64,000 nt of DNA from Acidithiobacillus acidisediminis (GTDB lineage: Bacteria; Pseudomonadota; Gammaproteobacteria; Acidithiobacillales; Acidithiobacillaceae). Shown here in pieces: positions 19,960 through 28,536 of the stretch. The translations under genes and the position numbers were made by a program. The notes beneath the pieces are model-generated. The model worked only from the letters and a program-made list of their open reading frames with translations. It was not told the DNA's origin and ran no database searches. Each line of letters starts with the position of its first letter. Within the stretch, counting starts at the first letter, position 1. The stretch lies in assembly GCF_023277115.1 (NCBI RefSeq), contig NZ_JALQCS010000001.1:682001-746000 (forward strand), written 5' to 3'.

Positions 19960-21616
19960 CCTCTCGCACGCGGAGTAGGCCAGATTGGCGCATACTCAGA
20001 ATGCCTTCCGCCTCTGCTTGCCGAGCGAGCTCCAACGCCGTACCGCCGCGCAGGATGACCTCGCGCATGGCCTCACTGATTGGCATGACCTGGTACAGAC
20101 CCATGCGGCCACGATAGCCCCCATTACATTGATCGCAGCCTACTGGACCCATGGGGTTCCAGCCCTGGAGTTCTTCACTGCGGAAGCCCGCCTCGAGCAG
20201 CGCTGCTTCCGGTACTTTTTCGGGCTTTTTGCAGGCAACGCACAATTTCCGCACCAAACGTTGCGCCATCACCAAGTGCACACTGCCAGCAATGTTGTAG
20301 GTGGGTATGCCCATGTTTTCGAGGCGGGTAAGGCTCTGCGGGGCATCGTTGGTGTGCAGGGTGGCCAGCACCAGATGTCCGGTTTGCGCGGCCTTCACCG
20401 CGGTTTCTGCGGTTTCCAGGTCGCGGACCTCACCGACCATGATGATGTCCGGGTCCTGGCGCAGAAAGGAGCGTAGAGCCGAAGCGAAATTCAGCCCAAT
20501 GCGCTCGTTGATATTTACTTGATTGATGCCATAGACCGGGATCTCCACGGGGTCTTCCGCCGTGCTGATGTTGACATCACCGGTATTGAGAATATTCAGC
20601 GCGGTGTAGAGCGTCGTGGTCTTGCCGGAGCCGGTGGGGCCAGTCACCAGGATCATTCCGTACGGACGATGAATGGCATCGTCAAAGGCACGTAGCTGCT
20701 CGGGCAAGAACCCCAGGGCCTCGATGGGCACCTTGGAGCTGGCAGGATCGAGGAGACGCAAAACAATGGTTTCGCCAAAGTTGGTGGGCAAGAAGGAGAC
20801 ACGGAAGTCAATGATTCTTGCCGGTGGGAAACGCACCCGCAGACGCCCATCCTGGGGCAGACGTCGCTCAGAAATGTCCAGGCGGCATAGAATTTTCAAT
20901 CGCGAAGTGATCCCGTCGCGCAATCCCGCCGGGGGGTGCAGCATGTCTTGCAGGACACCATCGAGACGATAGCGGACACGGATGTCGCGTTCGTAAGGTT
21001 CGATATGAATGTCCGACACGCCTTTTTGGATGGCGTCAAGCAGGAGCTGCTGGACGAAGCGCACCACTGGGGCATCTTCCCCTTGTGCCTCGCCGCCGAG
21101 ATCGAATTCGTCCTGGTCGTCCCGATCGTCGGGAGAAGTAAAAAACTCCTCAAGCTGGTTTTGAAAACCGCCGGCGTATTCGGCGACGGCCTTGCTGAGC
21201 TTGTCCGCCTCGACCAAGATGGGATTGATTTGCAGCCCACCGGCATTGAAGCGGATATCTTCCGTGGCCTTGACGTCTGTTGGGTCCGCCATGGCCAGAT
21301 AGAGCGCGTCACGATGCAGCGATATCGGGAGCACCTGGTGGCGCTCCAGAAGCGCACGATCAATCCGGCGAATGACGGTTTCGTCGAGCTGAATGGCATC
21401 CAGATCCAGAAAAGGCATTTTGTAGCGTTCGGCAAGGTATTGCGCAAGATCCCGCGCGGAAAATGCCTTTTTCTCGACGAGAAAAGCCAGCAGCGGCCGC
21501 TTTCCTCTTGCCGGATCGCTGAGTAGGCTCCGTAAGGTGTTCTCTTCCACAAGACCGGACCCAACGATACCGCGTAGCAGAGGAGTCAGGGTTGCGAGTT
21601 CGGATGTGACAGCCAT
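19916..21616 (-). CDS. pilB: Type IV pilus assembly ATPase PilB
   Basis: PilB is the hexameric ATPase that drives pilus extension. The 566-residue protein has a helical N-terminal GspE-N/MshEN-type region, then the ATPase core with Walker A GPTGSGKTTTLYTAL, Asp box and Walker B (DPDIIMVGEVRDLETAETA), the His box TGHLVLATLHTND, and the tetracysteine zinc motif (CVACKKPEK and CDQCNGGY). The zinc motif and the pilS/pilR/pilD neighbours support PilB over GspE. pilS overlaps its 3' end, and aroE overlaps its start by 31 bp. Confidence 0.94.
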   Translation of the reverse strand: MAVTSELATLTPLLRGIVGSGLVEENTLRSLLSDPARGKRPLLAFLVEKKAFSARDLAQYLAERYKMPFLDLDAIQLDETVIRRIDRALLERHQVLPISLHRDALYLAMADPTDVKATEDIRFNAGGLQINPILVEADKLSKAVAEYAGGFQNQLEEFFTSPDDRDDQDEFDLGGEAQGEDAPVVRFVQQLLLDAIQKGVSDIHIEPYERDIRVRYRLDGVLQDMLHPPAGLRDGITSRLKILCRLDISERRLPQDGRLRVRFPPARIIDFRVSFLPTNFGETIVLRLLDPASSKVPIEALGFLPEQLRAFDDAIHRPYGMILVTGPTGSGKTTTLYTALNILNTGDVNISTAEDPVEIPVYGINQVNINERIGLNFASALRSFLRQDPDIIMVGEVRDLETAETAVKAAQTGHLVLATLHTNDAPQSLTRLENMGIPTYNIAGSVHLVMAQRLVRKLCVACKKPEKVPEAALLEAGFRSEELQGWNPMGPVGCDQCNGGYRGRMGLYQVMPISEAMREVILRGGTALELARQAEAEGILSMRQSGLLRVREGVTSLEEVLRVTNR

Positions 21617-22446
21617 GTGCGCAATTTTTCCTCAACAACACCGGAATCCGGCGACTGGCCGGTCCAGATACGAAAGCTCTCGGCCCCCTGTTCAACAAGC
21701 ATTCCCAAGCCATCCACACAACGCAAGCCGTAGGCCTGCGCCCGGCGCAGCAAGGGGGTTTGCAAAGGTTTATAGACGATATCACAAACAATGCCCGACG
21801 GCGGTAGTTGCTCGAGGGCAATTTCCGGATGATCCTCGCCCTGCAGGCCGCGGCTGCTGGTGTTGACCACCAGTTGCAGCTCGGCAAGCAATGGCGTGAT
21901 GGCTGCGGCGCTGAGGTCTATGGGGCGGATGGGCAGCCGAGAGAACTCCAGCGCCAGGTCCTCGGCTCGTTGGCGCGAGCGATTGGCAAGATAGATGGGC
22001 GCGGCTCCTGCTGCAGCGAGGGCATGGAGAATAGCGCGCGCTGCCCCGCCAGCACCGATAATCAGACTCGGCCCGGCGAGGGCTCGCGCATGGCGCCGCA
22101 GGGCACGGACAAAGCCCGTCATGTCGGTATTGTCCCCAAGGGTTTTTCCCTCCTCGAAGACCAGGGTGTTGACCGCACCAATGGCCGCTGCCTGGGGAGA
22201 AAGCTCATCGACCAGTGCCAGTACCGCTTCCTTGTGTGGGATGGTGACGTTCAGGCCCCGCAGACCCAGCGCCTGCAAGCTGCGGATCGCCTCCGGTAGA
22301 TGCTCTGGTCGTAGCGGAAATGGCGCATAGACGAAGTCGACCTCGGTCTGTTCGGCAAAGCGCTGTTGCATCCACGGGGACAGACTATGCTGCAGCGGAT
22401 GGCCGATGATGCCACAAAGCATGGCGTCGCCACTCGGTCTCAGCAT
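21586..22446 (-). CDS. aroE: Shikimate dehydrogenase
   Basis: AroE reduces 3-dehydroshikimate with NADPH. Family motifs are in order: the shikimate-binding HSLSPWMQ, NVTIPHKEAV with the catalytic lysine, GAVNTL, DNTDMTGF, the NADP-binding GAGGAARAI, and a C-terminal DGLGMLVEQGAESF. The ATG at 22446 gives 286 residues, slightly longer than usual; a second ATG at 22422 (MLCGIIGHP) would give the typical length. The first is preferred because GGGGCG precedes it. It overlaps anmK by 7 bp. Confidence 0.94.
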   Translation of the reverse strand: MLRPSGDAMLCGIIGHPLQHSLSPWMQQRFAEQTEVDFVYAPFPLRPEHLPEAIRSLQALGLRGLNVTIPHKEAVLALVDELSPQAAAIGAVNTLVFEEGKTLGDNTDMTGFVRALRRHARALAGPSLIIGAGGAARAILHALAAAGAAPIYLANRSRQRAEDLALEFSRLPIRPIDLSAAAITPLLAELQLVVNTSSRGLQGEDHPEIALEQLPPSGIVCDIVYKPLQTPLLRRAQAYGLRCVDGLGMLVEQGAESFRIWTGQSPDSGVVEEKLRTWLSHPNSQP

Positions 22447-23576
22447 GATGCTTCGCCCCAAGTGAGAAGCCGTGACCAGTTGTCTCCCGGAACCAGGCTT
22501 CCGAGCACGACGGCGCGCTGTTGGCCGGTGACATTCTGCAGATCGAGGGCGCGGCCGAGGAGGCACTGTCCGCCCAGCCAAGCGAAGGCCATGGCCTCCA
22601 TCGCTTCGCTGGGGATGGCGGTAACCTGCTCACCGATCTCGATAGAGCGTTCGGGGAGGGCGGCCTGGAGGCGTGCCAGCAGGAATGGATTGTGGGCACC
22701 GCCACCAAAGACCAGCATGCGCGCCGCCGCTGGCAGCCAGCGTTGGACGGAAAGCGCGATGCTTTCCGCCGTCAGGGCGGTGAGGGTGGCGAGAAAGTCG
22801 GCCTCCGAGTGCTGCCAGGTGGACCATTGCTGCGCTACCCAGCGCGCATCGAAGAGTTCCCGTCCCGTGCTTTTCGGCGGCGGGCGTTGAAAATAGTCCA
22901 TCCCCATCCAGGTATGCAGCGCATCCGCCTGAATCCGTCCCTGCGCCGCCCAGGCGCCGTCGTGGTCATAGCGTCTAGCGCCTTGGCTCAGGAGTTGGCT
23001 TGCAGCATCGATGAGGACGTTGCCTGGACCGCTATCGAAGGCCTGTGCGCTCCTCCCGTCATCGCGTGCAGGTAGCCAGGTGATATTGGCCATGCCGCCG
23101 AGGTTGAGGACCAGGAGGGGAGAGCGATCGCGCAGCAGGGCCGCATGAAAGGGAGGGACCAATGGCGCACCTTGCCCGCCAGCGGCGAGATCGGCGCGGC
23201 GGAAATCATAGGCGACACTACGCCCGGTACTCTGAACAACGTCGTAGGGCGAGCCTATCTGCCAGGTATATCCGGGCAGCGCATCGGGTTGATGGGCTAC
23301 GGTTTGACCGTGCAGCGCGACGAGATCGAATTCCCCGCCGGCGGCGAGAATCTGGTGGGCGAATTGTCCATGCAGCTGACCGATCTCCCGGTCCAGTGCG
23401 AGCAGGGCTGGGGTGGAGAGGGATTCCTGCAGACGAAAAATCCGGTCCTGCAGTTCCGCTGGGTACGGCCAGTGCCAGTGGCCAGCCAGCTTTCCCGCAG
23501 AGTCGGGGGAGAACTGCAGCAGGGCGGCGTCGATCCCATCAGCACTGGTGCCCGACATCATCCCCAGAATGTGCAA
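22440..23576 (-). CDS. anmK: Anhydro-N-acetylmuramic acid kinase
   Basis: AnmK hydrolyses and phosphorylates 1,6-anhydro-MurNAc released during cell-wall turnover, giving MurNAc-6-phosphate. The protein begins MHILGMMSGTSADGIDAALL, the family's phosphate-binding signature. It has VALHGQTVAH, FDSGPGNVLIDAA and VFGGGAHNPFLLARL further on. Its length of 378 residues is typical. It works in the same recycling pathway as lytic transglycosylases such as the one at 11696-12349. Confidence 0.95.
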   Translation of the reverse strand: MHILGMMSGTSADGIDAALLQFSPDSAGKLAGHWHWPYPAELQDRIFRLQESLSTPALLALDREIGQLHGQFAHQILAAGGEFDLVALHGQTVAHQPDALPGYTWQIGSPYDVVQSTGRSVAYDFRRADLAAGGQGAPLVPPFHAALLRDRSPLLVLNLGGMANITWLPARDDGRSAQAFDSGPGNVLIDAASQLLSQGARRYDHDGAWAAQGRIQADALHTWMGMDYFQRPPPKSTGRELFDARWVAQQWSTWQHSEADFLATLTALTAESIALSVQRWLPAAARMLVFGGGAHNPFLLARLQAALPERSIEIGEQVTAIPSEAMEAMAFAWLGGQCLLGRALDLQNVTGQQRAVVLGSLVPGDNWSRLLTWGEASC

Positions 23577-23597
23577 GGTTCTCCCCGCTTTTACTTC

Positions 23598-24083
23598 TCA
23601 GTCGTGCTCGTGCCCGTGCGGGCCATGCACGTGGCCGTGTTCCAGTTCCTCCGCACTCGCTGCGCGCACATCGCGCACCGTGACATCAAAATGAAGCCCC
23701 ATTCCGGCGAGGGGATGATTCAGGTCCACCGTGATGTCATTGCCTTCCATTTCGATGATCGTGGCAATGCGCACGCCCTCGTCGGTATCGACCTCGAACT
23801 GTGCCCCGACCTCCAGATCTTCTGGATCATCGAAGTCTTCTTTGCCCACCACGTCGACCAAATCTTCGTCCCATTCCCCATACCCATCCTCCGGTCCCAC
23901 GTCCGCCTGGACGCGGTCACCCGCCTGATGGCCATTGAGGGCGCGTTCCAGTCCAGGGACGATATCGCCGTGGCCATGCAGATAGACCAAGGGCTCATCG
24001 CCTTCGGAGCTGTCGAGGATTTCGCCATCCTCGTCGGTCAGGGTGTAATCCAGGGTTACAACACAGTCCTTGGCAATTTTCAT
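23598..24083 (-). CDS. slyD: FKBP-type peptidyl-prolyl isomerase SlyD
   Basis: SlyD is a prolyl isomerase and chaperone that also binds nickel. The 161-residue protein opens MKIAKDCVVTLDYTL, has the FKBP core (VYLHGHGDIVPGLERALNG), the insert-in-flap domain (GPEDGYGEWDEDLVDVV) and ends in a short histidine tail (HGHVHGPHGHEHD). The ATG at 24083 is preceded by GGAAG; an upstream in-frame TTG or ATG is not conserved. Nickel delivery is an inference from the tail, which is shorter than in E. coli SlyD. Confidence 0.93.
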   Translation of the reverse strand: MKIAKDCVVTLDYTLTDEDGEILDSSEGDEPLVYLHGHGDIVPGLERALNGHQAGDRVQADVGPEDGYGEWDEDLVDVVGKEDFDDPEDLEVGAQFEVDTDEGVRIATIIEMEGNDITVDLNHPLAGMGLHFDVTVRDVRAASAEELEHGHVHGPHGHEHD

Positions 24084-24155
24084 GGCGATGCTCTTCCTTC
24101 CAGGGGAAATCCTCGCGAGCAGTGTAGCCGTTGCGGAGGGGTCAAGCAAAAGTCC

Positions 24156-25130
24156 CTAGCTGGCCGGAAGATGCTCGTCGAGAATGGCGCGAAAGTCGGC
24201 GATCCAGTCGGCATTGTCGTTGAGGCAAGGGATATAGTGCATTTGCTTGCCGCCAGCGTGCAGGAAGCTTTCCTTGCCGCCTATGGCGATTTCCTCCAGG
24301 GTCTCCAGGCAATCGGTGACGAAGCCGGGACAGAGGCAATCCACGCGCTCCACCCCCTTACGCCCAAGTTCCTCCAAGGTGACCACGGTGTAGGGCTCGA
24401 GCCAGCGCGCCGGACCAAAGCGGCTTTGAAAGGTTTGCACCCAATCCTTGTCTTGCAAAGCAAGGGCCTGCACCAGAAGTTGCGTGGTGCGCTCGCATTC
24501 CTCTCGATACGGGTCGCCAAGCGCGACGTTGCGTGCCGGCAGTCCATGGAAGGACAAGAGCAGTTGATCGGGACGACCTTCCTTCTGCCAATGCGCCTGT
24601 ACCGAGCGTGCCAAGGCGGCAATGTAACGCGGGTGGGTGTGCCAATCGCGCAGAAAGGTCAGTTCAGGCAGATTGCGCCAGGTCCGCAGCTCGGCACTGA
24701 CGGCATCAAAGATGGATGCCGTGGTGGTCGCCGAATACTGTGGGTAGAGGGGAACCACGAGAATCTTCTCGCAGCCCGCCGCGTGCAGAGCGCGCAGTTC
24801 CTTCGCCAGGGCTGGCTGACCGTAGCGCATGGCGAGACTGACGCGCACCTTGCCGGGTTGCTCTTGATCATAGCGTTGCTGCAAACCTGCGGCGAGGCCC
24901 TGGCTGTAGACCAGCAGCGGCGAACCCTGGTCCATCCAGATGCTGCGATAGGCGCGCGCCGAACGCGCCGGTCGGCTCAGTAGAATGGGGCCATTGAGGA
25001 TGGGCCACCAGATCAGGCGAGGAATTTCCACCACCCGCGGATCACTGAGAAATTCGCGCAGGTAGCGGCGCACTGCCGGCGTGCTGGGCGCTTCGGGGGT
25101 GCCCAGATTGACGAGCAAGATACCAATCAT
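24156..25130 (-). CDS. hemH: Ferrochelatase
   Basis: HemH inserts ferrous iron into protoporphyrin IX, the last step of protohaem synthesis. The 324-residue protein starts MIGILLVNLGTPEAPST, contains the SFHGLPARNVALGDPY motif with the catalytic histidine, and carries FVTDCLETLEEIA with the conserved glutamate near the C-terminus. It overlaps the xthA stop by 4 bp. There are no cysteine ligands typical of [2Fe-2S] ferrochelatases at the C-terminus. Confidence 0.95.
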   Translation of the reverse strand: MIGILLVNLGTPEAPSTPAVRRYLREFLSDPRVVEIPRLIWWPILNGPILLSRPARSARAYRSIWMDQGSPLLVYSQGLAAGLQQRYDQEQPGKVRVSLAMRYGQPALAKELRALHAAGCEKILVVPLYPQYSATTTASIFDAVSAELRTWRNLPELTFLRDWHTHPRYIAALARSVQAHWQKEGRPDQLLLSFHGLPARNVALGDPYREECERTTQLLVQALALQDKDWVQTFQSRFGPARWLEPYTVVTLEELGRKGVERVDCLCPGFVTDCLETLEEIAIGGKESFLHAGGKQMHYIPCLNDNADWIADFRAILDEHLPAS

Positions 25131-25900
25131 GCAGGTTCCTCCAACTGTAAGCAGACCGGCGCGTGGTCCGAGGGTCGCTCGTTGGCACGCGCGGCGCGGT
25201 CGATGTGGATCGTCTGAATCTGGGGAAGAAGGGCCTCGCTGCCCAATAACAGATCGATGCGTAAGCCGATATCACGACGGAAGCTCGCGGCGCGATAATC
25301 CCACCAGGTCCAGGCACGTTGTTCCGGGTGTTGCTGCCGGAAGAGATCGGTCAGACCGAGATCCAGGAGCCTCTGCAGGGCGGCGCGCTCGGCCGGCGAG
25401 CAGAGGATATCCTCTCCCCAGGCCGCTGGGTCATGCACATCGAGGTCACTCGGGGCGATATTGAAATCGCCGAGGAGGAGCAAGCGCGGCCAGCGCTGCA
25501 GTTCGTCGCGCAGAAATTGCTCCAATCGCTGTAGCCATGCCAATTTATAGACATACTTTTCACTGTCCAGCGCCTGCCCGTTGGGGACATAGACATCGAC
25601 AATGCGTAAGTCTCCCACGCTCGCCGCGCAGAGACGGGCCTGGCCATCGCCCCCATCGGGCCAGTCAGCCTGGCTGGCGTGCAGAGGCAGGCGGCTGAGA
25701 ATGGCGACACCATTGTAGGTGGACTGTCCGTGCATCAGGCTCTGGTAACCGATGTCCTGCAGGGCTGCCACCGGAAAGCGCGCATCGGGGAGTTTGGTTT
25801 CCTGGAGACAAAGCACATCGACCTGCTCCGTCTGCAACCAGTCCAGCACTTGCGGCAGACGGACCTTGAGCGAATTCACATTCCAGCTGGCAACTTTCAC
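25127..25900 (-). CDS. xthA: Exodeoxyribonuclease III (XthA type)
   Basis: This AP endonuclease and 3' exonuclease acts in base excision repair. The 257-residue protein has all catalytic positions of the family: WNVNSLK, LQETK (metal-binding Glu), YVPNG, GDFNIAPSDLD (catalytic Asp and Asn), DYR, and the C-terminal SDHAPV (His). The start is a GTG at 25900 (VKVASWNVNS); the open frame continues upstream into gst sequence but is not homologous. A second, more distant homologue lies at 27766-28527 on the other strand. Confidence 0.93.
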   Translation of the reverse strand: MKVASWNVNSLKVRLPQVLDWLQTEQVDVLCLQETKLPDARFPVAALQDIGYQSLMHGQSTYNGVAILSRLPLHASQADWPDGGDGQARLCAASVGDLRIVDVYVPNGQALDSEKYVYKLAWLQRLEQFLRDELQRWPRLLLLGDFNIAPSDLDVHDPAAWGEDILCSPAERAALQRLLDLGLTDLFRQQHPEQRAWTWWDYRAASFRRDIGLRIDLLLGSEALLPQIQTIHIDRAARANERPSDHAPVCLQLEEPA

Positions 25901-25910
25901 GACTTGGCTC

Positions 25911-26510
25911 TCACTGGGGGATGGTCTCGGCAACGCTGTGACGATCGCGCAATGACTGAGTCCAGCGATGGAGATCGGCGTAGGGAAGAAGCAGTTCGGG
26001 GGCGCGCAGGTCGACATACCCGACGGCGGCAATGGTCGCAATCTGGCCCAGATCGAGAGGGCGCTGCGGTTGAGGTGACCAGTGCTGGCACTGCTCCTGC
26101 AGGTAGGCTAGGCCCCTCTGCACCTTGCCCCGCTGCTTCAAGATCAGTGTCGGATCCTGACAATCCTTGCTGTGACGATGCTCCTGTACCCATGCGATGC
26201 TGGCATCCATGATGCCATCCGCCAGGGCCTCCAGGCGCAGGCAACGAATCCGTTCCTCCGGCGCCGCAGGCAGCAGCGCTGGCTCGGGATGGAAAAGTTC
26301 GAGATATTGCAGGATCACCCGCGAGTCGTAGAGCGCCTCACCATTATTGCGTACGAGCACGGGGATTTTGCCGAGGGGATTCTGCTCCTTTCCGGCATGT
26401 TCTGGGTCGCGCAGGTCGACGTTTTCGATACTGCAGCTGAGGTTCTTCTCGAGTAGCGCCATGCGGACCTTGCGGGCATAGGGACTCGTTGGGGTACTGA
26501 ATAAACGCAT
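25911..26510 (-). CDS. Glutathione S-transferase family protein
   Basis: The 199-residue protein starts MRLFSTPTSPYARKVRMALLEKNL, a thioredoxin-fold N-terminal GST domain with the SPYARKVR glutathione-site motif. It continues with NPLGKIPVLV and the DSRVILQYLE segment, then an all-helical C-terminal domain. Conjugation, reductase or isomerase activity cannot be distinguished. The ATG at 26510 is used; the open frame extends far upstream over the antisense of rlmJ and is not coding there. It is the first gene of the long minus-strand run. Confidence 0.88.
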   Translation of the reverse strand: MRLFSTPTSPYARKVRMALLEKNLSCSIENVDLRDPEHAGKEQNPLGKIPVLVRNNGEALYDSRVILQYLELFHPEPALLPAAPEERIRCLRLEALADGIMDASIAWVQEHRHSKDCQDPTLILKQRGKVQRGLAYLQEQCQHWSPQPQRPLDLGQIATIAAVGYVDLRAPELLLPYADLHRWTQSLRDRHSVAETIPQ

Positions 26511-26627
26511 GGCGGTCATCCTCGCAGGCAATGTAGTGGGTCTATCATGACCAATGCCCGCGCCCAAGCCAAGCGCATCGGCTTGCCGCTCTTCCCTCTC
26601 GCTGCCGAATGCCGCACCATCCGCGAC

Positions 26628-27494
26628 ATGAACTACCGACACCAATTTCACGCCGGGAACGCGGCGGATTGCATGAAACATCTCGCCTTGGTGCTGGCCC
26701 TGGAGCAGTTGCTGCAGAAAGACCGCGCGCTCTACTACGTCGACACCCATGCCGGCGCCGGGCGCTACGATCTGGGCCAGACGGCTGAGGCGGAAATGGG
26801 CATCAAACGACTGTGGCCGCAGCGGCGAGCGTTGCTGGAGCTGCGCCCGTGGCTGGATTTGCTGTTGGCGGAAAATTCTGGCAAGGAACTGCACAGCTAT
26901 TTGGGTTCCCCCCTCCTGGCGGCGCGCTTGCTGCGTCCGCAGGACATGATCTTTCTGCTCGAAAAGGTGCCAGGGATTGCGCAGGAACTGCGCCAGTCTC
27001 TCGCTGCACGCCCGCAGAGCAGCGTCCTGGTCGAGGATGGCTATCAATTTTTGCAGCGCAAGGCGCCGCCCGCGCCGGGGCGAGGGTTGGTACTGGTCGA
27101 CCCGCCCTTCGAGGCAGTTGGGGAGTGGGAACAACTGGCGGATTCCCTGCTCGCAGCACAACAAAACTGGCCGCAAGCCAGTTTCCTCGTATGGTACCCG
27201 GTCAAGATCCGCGGTAAGATTTCGCGGCTCGGACAGCGACTGCAGGCCCAGACGGCGGTGCAGACCGTAGAGCTGCTGTGGGAGGAGGAGTCGGGCCCAG
27301 AGCGCTTGATCGGTTCTGGTTTGGCACTGATTCGCCCTCTCTGGGGTTTCTCCGAACGGTTCCTCGCCGCCTTGGGCCGCATGGCGCCACAACTTGCGCC
27401 GGCGGGGGGATGGTCGCTGCAGATGCGCGACCTGGCCCAGCGCGGGAGCCGTCCGCAAAACGATCAGCAAAGACTGGGAAATCGACGCAAATGA
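26628..27494 (+). CDS. rlmJ: 23S rRNA (adenine-2030-N6)-methyltransferase RlmJ
   Basis: RlmJ methylates A2030 of 23S rRNA. The sequence opens MNYRHQFHAGNAADCMKHLAL, the family hallmark, and has YVDTHAGAGRYDL (SAM site) and the catalytic LVDPPFE (DPPF) motif. The ATG at 26628 is chosen because homology begins there; 27 codons of upstream open frame look unrelated. Length is 288 residues. It is divergent from gst and overlaps the following 91-aa gene by 4 bp. Confidence 0.94.
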   Translation: MNYRHQFHAGNAADCMKHLALVLALEQLLQKDRALYYVDTHAGAGRYDLGQTAEAEMGIKRLWPQRRALLELRPWLDLLLAENSGKELHSYLGSPLLAARLLRPQDMIFLLEKVPGIAQELRQSLAARPQSSVLVEDGYQFLQRKAPPAPGRGLVLVDPPFEAVGEWEQLADSLLAAQQNWPQASFLVWYPVKIRGKISRLGQRLQAQTAVQTVELLWEEESGPERLIGSGLALIRPLWGFSERFLAALGRMAPQLAPAGGWSLQMRDLAQRGSRPQNDQQRLGNRRK

Positions 27495-27766
27495 ATGCAT
27501 TGCCGGCAGTAGATCAGATTCGTGAACTGCACTTTTACGGTGGACCGAAGGCCGAGTTACAACTGATGCTGGCGCAGCGGCCAGATAATCGTCTCTCCAT
27601 TCAGGTGCTGTATCAGCTCGCCCTGCGTCATGGTGTGATCAGCCCCAGCGGCGCGCGTGAGACGTTGGCCCAGCTCCCGCAGGAGGCCGCCGCAGCAGAC
27701 GCCCGCGCCCTGCTCCAGCGCGTGCTGGACCAGGGAGAATTCCTCGCGGTACGAGTGCAGCGTTAA
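27491..27766 (+). CDS. Uncharacterised 91-residue protein between rlmJ and exoA
   Basis: The frame starts at an ATG overlapping the rlmJ stop (ATGA) and ends in TAATG where the next gene starts, so it is translationally coupled on both sides and clearly real. The product is soluble and mostly helical by composition, with a leucine/glutamine-rich middle (LSIQVLYQLALRHGVIS) and an alanine-rich segment. I recognise no domain, cysteine motif or membrane helix. Its position between an rRNA methylase and a DNA-repair nuclease gives no firm functional hint. Confidence 0.75.
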   Translation: MNALPAVDQIRELHFYGGPKAELQLMLAQRPDNRLSIQVLYQLALRHGVISPSGARETLAQLPQEAAAADARALLQRVLDQGEFLAVRVQR

Positions 27767-28527
27767 TGCGTCTGTACAGCTGGAACGTCAATGGGTGGCG
27801 TGCCGCCCTGCGCAAGGGGCTGCGCGACTGGGTGGCGACGGCGCAACCCGACCTGCTCTGCATACAGGAAAGCAAGGCCGATCCCGACAAGCTTGCTGAG
27901 GCGGAACGCGAGTTACCGGGATACCACGGCGACTGGGCAGCCGCGGAGCGGGCCGGATACAGTGGTGTGGCAACTTTTTCCCGCTCTCCACTGCCCTTGC
28001 GGCAATCCGGCCTCGGCGATCCCCGCTACGACCGGGAGGGGCGCGTCCTGGTCCACGATTGTGGCGGCTTCGATCTTTACAATATCTATTTTCCGAATGG
28101 GAAGAAGGATGCGGAACGGCTTGCCTATAAGCTCGATTTCTATCGTGATTTTCTTGCGCAGATCGAGACCCGAGTAGCTGCGGGACGTCCAGTGATCTTT
28201 TGTGGTGATGTGAACACCGCGCACCACCCCATCGATCTCGCCCGTCCCGCAGAAAATGCCAAGATTTCCGGTTTTCTGCCAGAAGAGCGTGCCTGGCTCG
28301 ATCGCTGGGAAGCGGCGGGCTGGGTCGATAGCTTTCGTTACCTGCACCCGCAGGAGCAATGTTTTTCCTGGTGGAGTCAGCGCACGGCGGCACGCGAGCG
28401 CAATGTCGGTTGGCGCCTCGATTATTTCTGGGTACATCGTAGCCTTTTGCCCCGCATCCGCGGCGCTGGGATTGCCACGGATGTTCTGGGTTCGGATCAC
28501 TGCCCGGTATGGCTGGACATCGATTAG
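27766..28527 (+). CDS. Exodeoxyribonuclease III homologue (ExoA type)
   Basis: The second exonuclease III-family protein in the window (253 residues) begins MRLYSWNVNGWRAALRKG. It has IQESKADP, YNIYFPNGKKD, the catalytic GDVNTAHHPIDLA, and C-terminal RLDYFWV and SDHCPVW. These motifs are closer to the ExoA/APE1-like subgroup than to XthA at 25127-25900. It should act as an AP endonuclease or 3' repair nuclease. It overlaps the preceding 91-aa gene by one base, and prmB follows after 9 bp. Confidence 0.9.
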   Translation: MRLYSWNVNGWRAALRKGLRDWVATAQPDLLCIQESKADPDKLAEAERELPGYHGDWAAAERAGYSGVATFSRSPLPLRQSGLGDPRYDREGRVLVHDCGGFDLYNIYFPNGKKDAERLAYKLDFYRDFLAQIETRVAAGRPVIFCGDVNTAHHPIDLARPAENAKISGFLPEERAWLDRWEAAGWVDSFRYLHPQEQCFSWWSQRTAARERNVGWRLDYFWVHRSLLPRIRGAGIATDVLGSDHCPVWLDID

Positions 28528-28536
28528 GAGGGCAGC

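Noticed and set aside
23145-24983. A 612-codon plus-strand frame over anmK, slyD and hemH
   Set aside because: It crosses three well-supported minus-strand genes and their gaps, with no ribosome binding site or family resemblance.
26511-27500. Upstream extension of the gst frame to 529 codons
   Set aside because: The added part is antisense to rlmJ and has no homology-like features; the GST fold starts at the ATG at 26510.
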